A stretch of DNA of 28,212 nucleotides from Opitutia bacterium (GCA_947378845.1 CANCLQ010000018.1:1-28212); one strand, 5' to 3'. Shown: positions 8,849 to 16,518, numbered from the stretch's first letter. A program made the numbers and translations. Notes: a model not told the origin generated them from the letters alone.

Positions 8849-8913
8849 GGCTTTAAAGTAATACAGACGGATTGACTCACCTACATTCCAAGACTTGATT
8901 TACTGTCTAATCG

Positions 8914-9141
8914 ATGAGTTCAGTTCCCCCACCTCCTCCTCCGCCCCCTCCTGCCGGCAATATCAATGTGCCTCGCACGCCTTCAGCTCCTTCCGCTCCG
9001 CAAGTTGCACCTATCTTAACCAGCGACACATCAAACAAAGCTTCGAACATTGAAGTCGGACTCGAACTATTCACTGTCCTCGCTTCCTTGGCTGCGTTTG
9101 TTTTACTTTACCTGGATCTCTTCCAAAAAACTAAAGGATAA
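8914..9141 (+). CDS. Small proline-rich, single-membrane-span protein of unknown function
   Basis: 75 residues: a run of nine prolines directly after MSSV (residues 5-13), a Pro/Ser/Ala-rich flexible segment to about residue 35, then one hydrophobic helix (about 49-68, ELFTVLASLAAFVLLYLDLF) and a short basic tail QKTKG. This layout suggests a membrane-anchored protein with a disordered N-terminal arm; no signal peptide is seen. The nine prolines use mixed codons, so this is not a simple nucleotide repeat. The stop codon lies just before the trxA start, and the last codons carry the trxA ribosome site, so the two genes are translationally linked. The function is not recognised. Confidence 0.65.
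   Translation: MSSVPPPPPPPPPAGNINVPRTPSAPSAPQVAPILTSDTSNKASNIEVGLELFTVLASLAAFVLLYLDLFQKTKG
9133..9138 (+). promoter_or_regulatory. Shine-Dalgarno site of trxA overlapping the preceding gene's end
   Basis: AAAGGA at 9133-9138 sits 8 nt before the trxA ATG and within the last codons of the proline-rich protein gene. It is one of few clear ribosome sites in the window. It fixes the trxA start and implies coupling between the two genes. Confidence 0.6.
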
Positions 9142-9146
9142 TTTAT

Positions 9147-9476
9147 ATGGCCTCCGACCTCATCACTAACCTCGACACCACTAATTTCGATTCGACGATT
9201 AAGTCATCGACCGTCCCCGTCCTTGTGGACTTCTGGGCGACCTGGTGCGGCCCCTGCAAGCAGCTCGGCCCTGTCCTTGATCAATTGGCCACCGAACTAG
9301 GTGCCAGCGCCAAAATCTGCAAGGTAGACGTAGACTCCAATCGCACTCTCGCCACCCAGCTTGGCGTGACATCGATTCCTGCCCTCTTCCTCTTTAAGAA
9401 CGGACAAGTGGTCGACAAGATGGTCGGCGCCCGCCCTAAGGGCGACATCGCCGCTTTCATCAAGAAGCACTCCTAA
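9147..9476 (+). CDS. trxA: Thioredoxin
   Basis: Cytoplasmic dithiol reductant that reduces protein disulfides and is recycled by thioredoxin reductase. The 109 aa are standard. The active site WCGPCK is at residues 33-38 (C34, C37), preceded by VLVDFWATW. The cis-proline lies in TSIPALFLFKNGQ (P78), followed by the usual terminal helix (GDIAAFIKKHS). A third cysteine (C58 in KICKVDVD) is common in the family. The ATG at 9147 has a clear ribosome site. It is the last gene of the plus-strand block and ends just before a strong hairpin terminator. Confidence 0.97.
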   Translation: MASDLITNLDTTNFDSTIKSSTVPVLVDFWATWCGPCKQLGPVLDQLATELGASAKICKVDVDSNRTLATQLGVTSIPALFLFKNGQVVDKMVGARPKGDIAAFIKKHS

Positions 9477-9489
9477 GTCATAAGAGACT

Positions 9490-9536
9490 TATCAAACAAA
9501 AGACCCGAGGATTACCCTCGGGTCTTTTGTTTGATA
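9490..9536. terminator. Bidirectional intrinsic terminator between trxA and the respiratory operon
   Basis: A perfect 21-bp inverted repeat (arms 9490-9510 and 9516-9536) around the 5-nt loop ATTAC. A GC-rich inner stem (ACCCGAGG/CCTCGGGT) is flanked by A-rich and T-rich outer stems, so each strand shows a GC stem followed by a T-rich run. It lies between convergent gene ends (trxA stop 9476, cytochrome gene stop 9548), so it can serve both. Confidence 0.92.
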
Positions 9537-9547
9537 CGGAAGTTGAA

Positions 9548-10228
9548 TTACTTCGTCTCTAAGGGGTGAGCCTCAAGGATCTCCTTAGGGCTATACTGAG
9601 CGCGACCACCGATAGCCTTGCGAACTTCAGCCACCTTAACGTCGGTAACGGCTTCTGCATTATTACCCCACGCCGAACGAACGTAAGAAACGATATTGGC
9701 AACCTGTGCATCTTTTAAGCCCGCACCGATATTAGGCATATTGCCATTGTACTTGGTGCCTTTGACTTCGATTTCGCCAGCCAAACCAGCGAGCACAATC
9801 TTGATGATGCGCTCATCATTACCCAAAGGCCAAGGTGAACCAGCCAAAGGAGGGAAAGCACCGGGAACGCCTAAACCCGTGGCTTGGTGACAAGCAGAAC
9901 ACTGCTGAATGAAGAGCGCCTGCCCCTTAGCGAGGTCAGGCTCAAAAGCCTTAGGTCCACTATCGGCGACCAAGCGAGGGGCATCGAGATCAAAGCTGTT
10001 AGCCGAGAAACCGCCCGCATTACGCGTCAAGTAAACCCCTGCCCAGAAACCAAAACCGCAAAACAAGAAGACGATTACAATCGGCAAGGACGAGAAACCT
10101 TCGCTCGGCTCTTCTTTATTTTTTGCTAATTGCGAATGCGCCTCGACCAGACGGCTGTCCGAGGATCCCTCCGAGCCGTCGTGCGACGAACGCTGCGAGT
10201 GATTGTTAGATGAATGAGGGTCGGTCAT
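9548..10228 (-). CDS. Membrane-anchored monoheme cytochrome c (CcoP-like position)
   Basis: Periplasmic electron carrier held by one membrane helix. Residues 1-45 are hydrophilic and Ser/His-rich; a helix (about 46-66, LPIVIVFLFCGFGFWAGVYL) follows, then a class I cytochrome domain with the haem motif CSACH (C110, C113, H114) and likely axial Met in GNMPNIG. The C-terminal tail ends YSPKEILEAHPLETK. Canonical CcoP has two haems; only one is present here. It is the last gene of the operon, 4 nt after the CcoO-like gene, and probably passes electrons from alternative complex III to an oxidase. Another reading is a general cytochrome unrelated to CcoP. Confidence 0.85.
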   Translation of the reverse strand: MTDPHSSNNHSQRSSHDGSEGSSDSRLVEAHSQLAKNKEEPSEGFSSLPIVIVFLFCGFGFWAGVYLTRNAGGFSANSFDLDAPRLVADSGPKAFEPDLAKGQALFIQQCSACHQATGLGVPGAFPPLAGSPWPLGNDERIIKIVLAGLAGEIEVKGTKYNGNMPNIGAGLKDAQVANIVSYVRSAWGNNAEAVTDVKVAEVRKAIGGRAQYSPKEILEAHPLETK

Positions 10229-10232
10229 GGGA

Positions 10233-10784
10233 TTACTGTTTCAGTTTCGCTTCGGGCGAACTGTAATCAATTTTGAGAGATTTAAGATAGGCCACGAGAG
10301 CGACGGCATCTTCCGTAGGACGGAAAGAACCGTCTTTAGACTGCGTATAAAGGAAACCGTAAGCTGGCATGACGCTACCTGCGACTGACGTGCGCAAGTA
10401 TGTATGCAACTCGTCGTCGGACTTCACACGAGCACCGTAATTAACGAGATCGGGACCGAGTCGGTGACTTCCGATTAAAACTTGGGATTGCAGAATGTAA
10501 TCGCGTGCAACCGAAGGACGAGCGGCCCAGCCACGCGCGATGTCATTACCCTGCCCCGCTGGACGAACCTGTTGTGTGTGACAAGCTACACATCCTAAAC
10601 TGATGTATACTTGGCGACCTTGAATAGCCAGTCCTGGCTCCTTCGCAGGAAACAACGGACCACCTTCTTCTGCGGGCGCACGGTTAAGTTGGCCGAGTTG
10701 CACCTGACCACTCAGAAGCAAGCCGCCAAACGAAGCAGCCAGGGTGAAAAAGACGCCTGCTAATATCAAATTAAGATTCTTCAT
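10233..10784 (-). CDS. CcoO-like membrane-anchored monoheme cytochrome c
   Basis: An N-terminal signal-anchor (LILAGVFFTLAASFGGLLLSG) is followed by a monoheme domain with CVACH (C65, C68, H69). CcoO hallmarks follow: CHTQQVRP (CcoO usually CHSQMIRP), GSHRLGPDLVNYG, and an axial-Met region SVMPAYGFL. These assign it to the CcoO family, although at 183 aa it is shorter than typical CcoO. It lies 10 nt after the CcoN-like gene. In cbb3 oxidase, CcoO feeds electrons to haem b of CcoN. Since the partner CcoN-like protein here lacks the ligand set, this cytochrome more likely relays electrons elsewhere. Confidence 0.88.
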   Translation of the reverse strand: MKNLNLILAGVFFTLAASFGGLLLSGQVQLGQLNRAPAEEGGPLFPAKEPGLAIQGRQVYISLGCVACHTQQVRPAGQGNDIARGWAARPSVARDYILQSQVLIGSHRLGPDLVNYGARVKSDDELHTYLRTSVAGSVMPAYGFLYTQSKDGSFRPTEDAVALVAYLKSLKIDYSSPEAKLKQ

Positions 10785-10794
10785 GGCGTTTGGT

Positions 10795-12168
10795 TTAGTA
10801 AGAGCGACGGCTAGATGGAGCCTCTTCCGCAGTCAGCATACCAAATGCGTTAAGTGCGAAGGCGAAGTGACCGACAAATAATAAAGCTGCGGCAACGAGT
10901 CCCGGTAAAGCGGACACAGCAAAGTCTGTACGGCCATGAGCGGCCCAACCATGATTCAAACCAGCAACAACAAATAATAATGAACCCAACGTAGAGGCCC
11001 AGAAGTGCAGATGTACGAGTTTAGCGGAAGGCCAGAAAGATCCGGTTAAGCGAGGGAGAATGTAGTACGCGGCACCAAAAATCACCATTGATACGAACGA
11101 GTAAACCGCGAGATGTTCTTGCGCTTGCGTGAATTCTGTAAAACGCACCAAGGCATTCAGTGAACGAGTGGAAAATACGACGCTCAATAAAGCTGAAACG
11201 ATGAAGCTTACCGTACCCACCAGAACGAAACGCAGTGTGGTGTTGTTCCAGGATTGCGCGATACCACTGCGAGGAGCCAGCGTACCGAAGAAATTAACTG
11301 CAGTGATTACAATCGGAACCAACATCATCAGTGCAGCCACTACGCCTACTGACTGAAGCCATACTGGAATCGGAGCACCCAGCAAAGTCGCCGGACCCGT
11401 CCAGCTCGCAAAAAGGAAGTACGTCCAGAAACCAACCGTCGCTAAATAGTATGCCGAAATGGTTCGGCCGGACTCTTTCGCGATAAAATAATAAATCGCC
11501 GAAAGGGCTGATCCACCGAGCCATAATAAAATTAAGTTTTGGTAGAACCAACTATGCACCAAGGCCTGCATCACTCCTAGAGTTGGGCACCAGAGCAACA
11601 TCAACTGTGCCACAACCGTGATCACAGGGAAAACAAACGTCGCTCCAATGATGTACCACTGGGAAACGAAGACATTGCCCGTTGGTCGACGAGCAAAGGC
11701 GACCGCCGGCCAAAGTGCCGCAAACAAGAAGGCAACTACCATGGCTGGCGCGACTTCTTTAGGCATTTCGAGCAATGCAAAGCCGTTTAGTTGTCCGAGC
11801 AGAACCTGAATCAAACCGTAAGTTAAAGTTAGATTCCAAACCAAGCCTCCGAGCACTGGCAACCAACTCGACTTTAATTCAAAGCGGGCCAACGAAGACA
11901 TAATCCAAAGATTCAGTGCGAACAATGCGTTAGATGCCCAACCGTAGATGAACGCATTACGCTGCAAGACTTCGAGACGTCCATAAGTGAACCAGGCGCA
12001 GTCACTCAGAAACGATGGCACCTGTAACTTGAGTGCAACAATTAGACTCAAGACCGAGGCTACGAGCAACCAGAGGATGGATGAAATAATGAAAAGACGG
12101 ACTGGTAGGCTAACACTGGCATCGATTCGTGAAACCGAGCTGCGTGATGAAGAATGTTCCTGACTCAT
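10795..12168 (-). CDS. CcoN-like haem-copper oxidase subunit I homologue lacking most metal ligands
   Basis: A 457-aa integral membrane protein with about twelve hydrophobic segments, the core CcoN layout. Homology to cbb3 subunit I shows in YGRLEVLQRNAFIYG (CcoN: GRLRPLHTxAVIF), WFYQN...YYFIAK (WWYGHN...YYFIPK), ASWTGPATLL (YIWAGPHHLH), FTQAQEHLAV (WTIGHVHAGAL) and HLHFWASTLG. Measured against Pseudomonas stutzeri CcoN numbering as I recall it, H60, H207, Y251, H257, H258 and H347 correspond to Q69, Q210, A254, A260, T261 and Q350; only the second low-spin haem ligand (H349) is kept as H352. The protein should therefore not form the O2-reducing haem b3-CuB site or a bis-His haem b. The reading frame is intact, so this is not a decaying pseudogene. 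It is likely a structural partner of the neighbouring alternative complex III and cytochromes. Confidence 0.85.
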   Translation of the reverse strand: MSQEHSSSRSSVSRIDASVSLPVRLFIISSILWLLVASVLSLIVALKLQVPSFLSDCAWFTYGRLEVLQRNAFIYGWASNALFALNLWIMSSLARFELKSSWLPVLGGLVWNLTLTYGLIQVLLGQLNGFALLEMPKEVAPAMVVAFLFAALWPAVAFARRPTGNVFVSQWYIIGATFVFPVITVVAQLMLLWCPTLGVMQALVHSWFYQNLILLWLGGSALSAIYYFIAKESGRTISAYYLATVGFWTYFLFASWTGPATLLGAPIPVWLQSVGVVAALMMLVPIVITAVNFFGTLAPRSGIAQSWNNTTLRFVLVGTVSFIVSALLSVVFSTRSLNALVRFTEFTQAQEHLAVYSFVSMVIFGAAYYILPRLTGSFWPSAKLVHLHFWASTLGSLLFVVAGLNHGWAAHGRTDFAVSALPGLVAAALLFVGHFAFALNAFGMLTAEEAPSSRRSY

Positions 12169-12177
12169 TGGAAAAAA

Positions 12178-12543
12178 TTATTTGTTACCGTTAGTGAAAA
12201 CGGGCGCGGGCGGTGCTTCGCCACCATTGGTGCTGGGCTGACGAAGTTTAGCGAGAATTTCGGGCTTAGCGGCAATCAAGGCGACCGCTGCGTCCACAGG
12301 AATATGGTAAGTGCCATCGGCATTACGTCCACTGTCCGTGAGTTTGCCCTTCGCTTTTGATTCTAAGTCAGCGCGCAAAGCTTTCTGAGCGACGCGACGA
12401 TCGGCGTCTACTCCGTCATGCGAGCGGAATGCGAGGTAGGCGTAAGCAATGACGGCAATTGCGACGGCGACAAATGCGATAACGCCTAACCATGAGGCGA
12501 CTTGTCCCGAAATGGCAGGACGTGAATTATTGGAATCACTCAT
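12178..12543 (-). CDS. Small single-span membrane protein in the respiratory operon, unknown function
   Basis: 121 aa. A short polar N-terminus precedes one hydrophobic helix (about 15-39, ASWLGVIAFVAVAIAVIAYAYLAF). Then comes a charged helical segment (VDADRRVAQKALRADLESKAKG) and a compact motif GTYHIPVDAAVALIAAKPEILAKL, before a Pro/Gly/Asn-rich tail. There is no haem or Fe-S motif. Its ATG overlaps the end of actF by 8 nt (ATGAGTGA), showing translational coupling, and the CcoN-like gene starts 9 nt after its stop. This suggests a subunit or assembly factor linking alternative complex III with the cbb3-like module. I do not recognise a named family. Confidence 0.8.
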   Translation of the reverse strand: MSDSNNSRPAISGQVASWLGVIAFVAVAIAVIAYAYLAFRSHDGVDADRRVAQKALRADLESKAKGKLTDSGRNADGTYHIPVDAAVALIAAKPEILAKLRQPSTNGGEAPPAPVFTNGNK

Positions 12544-13804
12544 GATAATTAATGGACTCGAGAATACGTGGGTCGTGGACAGGAATGGTTTCTGCTTTCG
12601 TCGAACTACGGAGGAATAAACCGATGACGAGGGCGCCGAAACCGAAGATGGCCAACAAATCGAGCGCGAGGTAGCCGCTTAAGAACGGCGATACTACGAA
12701 GCCTTCTGGCGCTGAAGCATTATTGATTTGTCGTGGTACGGCATTGAACCACAGATCAAAAATTCCGCCGACGAAAATGATGCCCGCAATCGTCAGCAAG
12801 CGACCCGCAATAATCTTGGAACGGTAGAACAACAACGAGAGGAAAGGCAGGAAGAAGAACCCGAAAATCAGGTACATCGAAACACCCCACCAATCACTCT
12901 TCAGACCGGTCACAGGATTAAACTCACGAATGTTGTACCAAAAAGTTTCTTCAGGAATATTGGCTGTATAAATCAGGAAGTACTGAGAGAAGCTGATGTA
13001 GGCCCAGAAAACCGTGAAGGCTAACATCAAGCAACCGAGCACGTGACGGTGAGCCTGGTTAAGAATACCATCTAACCAGCCGCCATTAGACAAGCGGTAG
13101 GTCACAATCACCGTAGTCGCCAATGCCAAGCGAATGGACAGCGCGAAGAACCACACGCCGTACATCGTAGAGAACCAATGGTATGAAAGAGCCATCAAAC
13201 AATCAAAGGCCAACATCGTCAGCATAATCGCACTCGCCGGAATACCTACCGCCGAGATGGCGTGCATGCGGTGCGTGAGATTAGCGTCACGATGTTTGTC
13301 TTGTTGGAACGAGAAGCGACGCAGCGCCCACGTGATCGCGCCGAAGAAAACTACGTAGAGCGAAATACGAACCAGGAAGAAGGTTGGATTTAAGAACCAG
13401 CTCTTAGCCTGCAAGATGGGGTCGTGCCCTACTTCATGTCCACTTGGCAATAGGTGTGTCGCGTCAGTCCACTCCCAAAGCAAGTTTCGGAACGATGGAA
13501 TAAAAGCCAGAGGCACAATACTGAGCAGTAAAACAAGCGGCAAGGCGCCAATCATGAATTCCCACGAACGACGGATAACAGGAGCCCAACCCGCATCAAA
13601 GATACGCGTGATCATCGTGAGCATCAGCATACCAATCAAAACTGAAACCCAGAACATCGAGCCCAATAGTACCGACAAGACGGGGCGATGATTATGCTCA
13701 GCGGCACCGTTAATCGCCAGCGACCAAACGACGGCGATGGCTGCGAGACCAGCGACAACAAAAGTTGTCCAACGTGAAGAAATTTTTGCAGAAGGTGTGC
13801 TCAT
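12536..13804 (-). CDS. actF: Alternative complex III subunit ActF (NrfD-like membrane subunit)
   Basis: A polytopic inner-membrane subunit (422 aa, about ten helices) of the quinol:cytochrome c oxidoreductase called alternative complex III. It is homologous to ActC/NrfD. Recognisable ActF segments are GSMFWVSVLIGMLMLTMITRIFDAGW, LAFIPSFRNLLWEWTD, LAFDCLMALSYHWFSTMYGVWFF and FWAYISFSQYFLIYTANIPEETFWY. In the family it pairs with ActC and is proposed to take part in proton movement. The ATG at 13804 is 6 nt after actE, and the C-terminus overlaps the next gene by 8 nt. Confidence 0.95.
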   Translation of the reverse strand: MSTPSAKISSRWTTFVVAGLAAIAVVWSLAINGAAEHNHRPVLSVLLGSMFWVSVLIGMLMLTMITRIFDAGWAPVIRRSWEFMIGALPLVLLLSIVPLAFIPSFRNLLWEWTDATHLLPSGHEVGHDPILQAKSWFLNPTFFLVRISLYVVFFGAITWALRRFSFQQDKHRDANLTHRMHAISAVGIPASAIMLTMLAFDCLMALSYHWFSTMYGVWFFALSIRLALATTVIVTYRLSNGGWLDGILNQAHRHVLGCLMLAFTVFWAYISFSQYFLIYTANIPEETFWYNIREFNPVTGLKSDWWGVSMYLIFGFFFLPFLSLLFYRSKIIAGRLLTIAGIIFVGGIFDLWFNAVPRQINNASAPEGFVVSPFLSGYLALDLLAIFGFGALVIGLFLRSSTKAETIPVHDPRILESINYHE

Positions 13805-13810
13805 GTGGAT

Positions 13811-14527
13811 TTACTTAACGGTCGCTTTCACTGAAGCGGGAACGAGTTCAGGTGGGCAAGATTGTGAGAGTTGTAATGCACGAAGATACGCCACAACTGC
13901 CCAGCGCTCTTCGGGAGAAAGTTTATCACCATAAGGCATCATCGTGTTCTTACCGTTGGTAATAACATCGAAGATTTGTCCTTGAGGATAAGTACGGTAC
14001 ATCGGGCTCTGTAAGTTCGCGATGGTGTTGATTGCGACGTCACCTTCGATAGCCGAGCGAGCCTTTAAGATACCATTACCATCTGCAACCTGACCGTGAC
14101 AGACTGCACAATAAATTTGGAACTTCGTACGACCGAGCTCGAGCAGTTTGCTATCAATAATAAAAGGCTTCAATTCACCCGAGGGCAGCATCGACAATGA
14201 CTTAGCTGGGAAATCAGCGAGGAAATTTCCGCGTTCATCTTTACCGGTGACAAAAGTAGGATTGATAGATTCGGCGCGGCGGTACTCTGCCGAAAAAACT
14301 TTAGTGGGCTCAAGGCCAGTGCCACGTGCAACCGATCCCGCTACAGGTGGACGAGCGTCGCGACCATCGGCGAAGAAGGTGTTCTCACCTTGGGCTTTAT
14401 AGCGTGACTGGTAGTCCATGTCGTCAAAGACATAGACAGGCGTTTGCTTCGAGGTCTTACCTTGGAAACCAAGGAAGCCCAACAAAGCCACAACGGCGAC
14501 AGCAAGAAATGTAAGGTAACGACGCAT
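13811..14527 (-). CDS. actE: Alternative complex III subunit ActE (monoheme cytochrome c)
   Basis: Periplasmic monoheme cytochrome of alternative complex III, 238 aa. An N-terminal hydrophobic anchor (about 4-21) is followed by the ActE-specific segment MDYQSRYKAQGENTFFADG and ARPPVAGSVARG (about 37-69). The cytochrome domain carries CAVCH (C140, C143, H144) and likely axial Met in NTMMPYG, then LSPEERWAVVAYLRALQLSQ. No lipobox cysteine is seen at the N-terminus, so anchoring appears to be by the helix. It sits between actD and actF with 6-nt gaps, the standard gene order. Confidence 0.95.
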   Translation of the reverse strand: MRRYLTFLAVAVVALLGFLGFQGKTSKQTPVYVFDDMDYQSRYKAQGENTFFADGRDARPPVAGSVARGTGLEPTKVFSAEYRRAESINPTFVTGKDERGNFLADFPAKSLSMLPSGELKPFIIDSKLLELGRTKFQIYCAVCHGQVADGNGILKARSAIEGDVAINTIANLQSPMYRTYPQGQIFDVITNGKNTMMPYGDKLSPEERWAVVAYLRALQLSQSCPPELVPASVKATVK

Positions 14528-14533
14528 GTTTAA

Positions 14534-15076
14534 TTACTCGCGAATGACGGTGATTTCCTGACCGCCGAGTGACAGCAGGAAGTTGCGGGATTCATCCAAG
14601 TGGAAATTTTTGTCACGTGCTTCGAGGACAATCATGAAAGTGTCATCCGAGGTACGCGCGAATTGTGGCAAATCAAACAGTGGATGGTGGTGACGCGGCA
14701 GACGGTTTAAAATGAACTGACCAAAGAACGTGCCAAACGCAGCGAAGAGAATGGTGCACTCGTACATCACTGGGAACGGGAAGATTGGGCTCCAGAACGG
14801 CTTACCACCCACAACGAGTGGATAGTCGTAAGAATTCATAAACCAAGTGAGCAAGCAGCCCGTGATAAATCCGGTGACGCCACCGAGCAGCGTTAAACGT
14901 GGCACCTTGGATCGTGGAAGGCCCATGGCTTGGTCCATGCCGTGAATCGGGAAAGGTGTGTGGACGTCCCAGCTCTTCCAGCCGGCATCACGCACTTTTT
15001 CAGCAGCATGAAATACGTCGGATGGACTGCGGAAAGTGCAGGCGACACCGTGGATGCTTTCGTTGCGTTCGTTCAT
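14534..15076 (-). CDS. actD: Alternative complex III subunit ActD (DUF3341)
   Basis: A 180-aa membrane subunit of alternative complex III. The N-terminal soluble part (HGVACTFRSPSDVFHAAEKVRDAGWKSWDVHTPFPIHG) leads to MDQAMGLPRSKVPRLTLLGG, the DUF3341 pattern. Two transmembrane helices follow (about 60-80 and 100-123), then a soluble C-terminus with FDLPQFARTSDDTFMIVLEA. ActD holds no cofactor and helps build the membrane part. The ATG at 15076 is 18 nt after actC. Confidence 0.95.
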   Translation of the reverse strand: MNERNESIHGVACTFRSPSDVFHAAEKVRDAGWKSWDVHTPFPIHGMDQAMGLPRSKVPRLTLLGGVTGFITGCLLTWFMNSYDYPLVVGGKPFWSPIFPFPVMYECTILFAAFGTFFGQFILNRLPRHHHPLFDLPQFARTSDDTFMIVLEARDKNFHLDESRNFLLSLGGQEITVIRE

Positions 15077-15094
15077 GGTAGTCGGGCGTCGTTA

Positions 15095-16504
15095 TCAGTG
15101 AGCGTGTGGATCAGCTTGTGGCGCGACCATCTTCACTTCAGCCATCGGCAGAAGCGGCAGGAAGCGCACAAAGAGAAGGAAGAGCACCGAGAAGAAACCA
15201 AAGGTGCCGAAGAAGGTGAAGATATCTACGATCGTCGGGCTGTAATAACCCCAGCTTGAAGGAAGGTAGTCGTTGGCCAACGAAGTGACGGTGATCACGA
15301 AACGTTCAAACCACATACCGACGTTAACAAACAAACAGATGATCCAGACAAGGGAGTGATTTTCGCGAATCTTCTTAAACCAAAAGAGCTGAGGCGTGAT
15401 CACGTTACACGAGACCATGATCCAGTAAGCCCAAGCGTATTGACCGAAGGCACGATTAACGAAAGCGAACTTCTCGTAAGCATTACCCGAATAAGCGGCG
15501 ATGAAGAATTCGGTCGCGTATGCGTAACCAACCATCGTGCCCGTGGCCAAGATGATCTTACACATATTATCGATGTGGTACTGATTAATCACATCGTGCA
15601 GACGGTAAATAGCACGCAATGGAAGCATCAAGGTGAGCACCATGGCGAAGCCCGAGAAAATCGCACCGGCAACGAAGTACGGCGGGAAGATGGTCGTGTG
15701 CCAGCCAGGAACATTCGAAACTGCGAAGTCGAACGAAACGATGGTGTGCACCGAAAGAACGAGAGGCGTCGAAAGGCCCGCGAGCAAGAGGTACGCCATT
15801 TCGAAATTGCTCCATTGGCGATTGCCGCCGCGCCAACCTAAAGCGAGCACGCTGTAAAATGCTTTACGCCACCAGGTCTTCGCACGATCGCGAATCGCAC
15901 CGAGGTCAGGCACCATACCCATGTACCAGAAGAGCGTCGAGACAGTGAAGTAAGTTGAAACTGCGAAAACGTCCCACTCGAGAGGCGAACGGAACTGAGG
16001 CCAGATACCGTTTTGATTAGGTAGCGGGAACAACCACCAAGCAAACCAAACGCGGCCGACGTGGAAGAGCGGGAAGATACCCGCGCACATAACGGCGAAA
16101 ATCGTCATAGCTTCCGCCGCACGATTAATCGAGGTGCGCCACTTCTGACGAAGCAGACACAAGATGGCTGAAATCAAAGTACCGGCGTGACCGATACCAA
16201 CCCAGAAAACGAAGTTAACAATCGCCCAACCCCAACCCACAGGTGAACGCAAACCCCACGTTCCCGTACCCGTAGATACGAGATAGAATAAACCTGCGCC
16301 CGTGAACGATGCGATGAACAGTGCCGCAACGAAAGTGACCTTCCACCAAAGTGGCGTTGGCTCTTCGACGATGCCGCAAACTTTATCAGTGATCCAATGG
16401 AAACCGCGGTCGTTCAGAATGAGCTTCGAACGTGGCAACTCGGCGGGGTTTACCCGATCCAAAATTTCCGGACGGTTAGTAGAATGTTCAGGGGCGTGAG
16501 CCAT
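15095..16504 (-). CDS. actC: Alternative complex III subunit ActC (NrfD/PsrC-like, quinol-oxidising membrane subunit)
   Basis: Polytopic inner-membrane subunit (469 aa, about ten helices) expected to form the quinol-oxidation site next to the ActB Fe-S domain. The N-terminus has LILNDRGFHWITDKVCGIVEEPTPLWWK. The core signature FWVGIGHAGTLISAILCLL, WRTSINRAAEAMTIFAVM, FPLFHVGRVWFAWWLFPLP and FRSPLEWD is characteristic of ActC/NrfD proteins. It starts at ATG 16504, 14 nt after the actB stop. The C-terminal tail is His/Ala-rich. Confidence 0.96.
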   Translation of the reverse strand: MAHAPEHSTNRPEILDRVNPAELPRSKLILNDRGFHWITDKVCGIVEEPTPLWWKVTFVAALFIASFTGAGLFYLVSTGTGTWGLRSPVGWGWAIVNFVFWVGIGHAGTLISAILCLLRQKWRTSINRAAEAMTIFAVMCAGIFPLFHVGRVWFAWWLFPLPNQNGIWPQFRSPLEWDVFAVSTYFTVSTLFWYMGMVPDLGAIRDRAKTWWRKAFYSVLALGWRGGNRQWSNFEMAYLLLAGLSTPLVLSVHTIVSFDFAVSNVPGWHTTIFPPYFVAGAIFSGFAMVLTLMLPLRAIYRLHDVINQYHIDNMCKIILATGTMVGYAYATEFFIAAYSGNAYEKFAFVNRAFGQYAWAYWIMVSCNVITPQLFWFKKIRENHSLVWIICLFVNVGMWFERFVITVTSLANDYLPSSWGYYSPTIVDIFTFFGTFGFFSVLFLLFVRFLPLLPMAEVKMVAPQADPHAH

Positions 16505-16518
16505 AGAAAATAATTGTT

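Noticed and set aside
8872..8900. TTGACT with TTGATT 17 nt downstream as a promoter for the proline-rich gene
   Set aside because: The -35 hexamer is good but the -10 matches only about half of the consensus; not enough to call.
10795..12168. The CcoN-like gene as a functional cbb3 oxidase or as a pseudogene
   Set aside because: Five ligand histidines are missing, which excludes a normal oxidase; the intact full-length frame, conserved helix layout and tight operon position argue against decay.
15356..15841. 161-codon plus-strand open frame opposite actC
   Set aside because: The translation is low-quality, charged and domain-free; actC on the other strand is certain.
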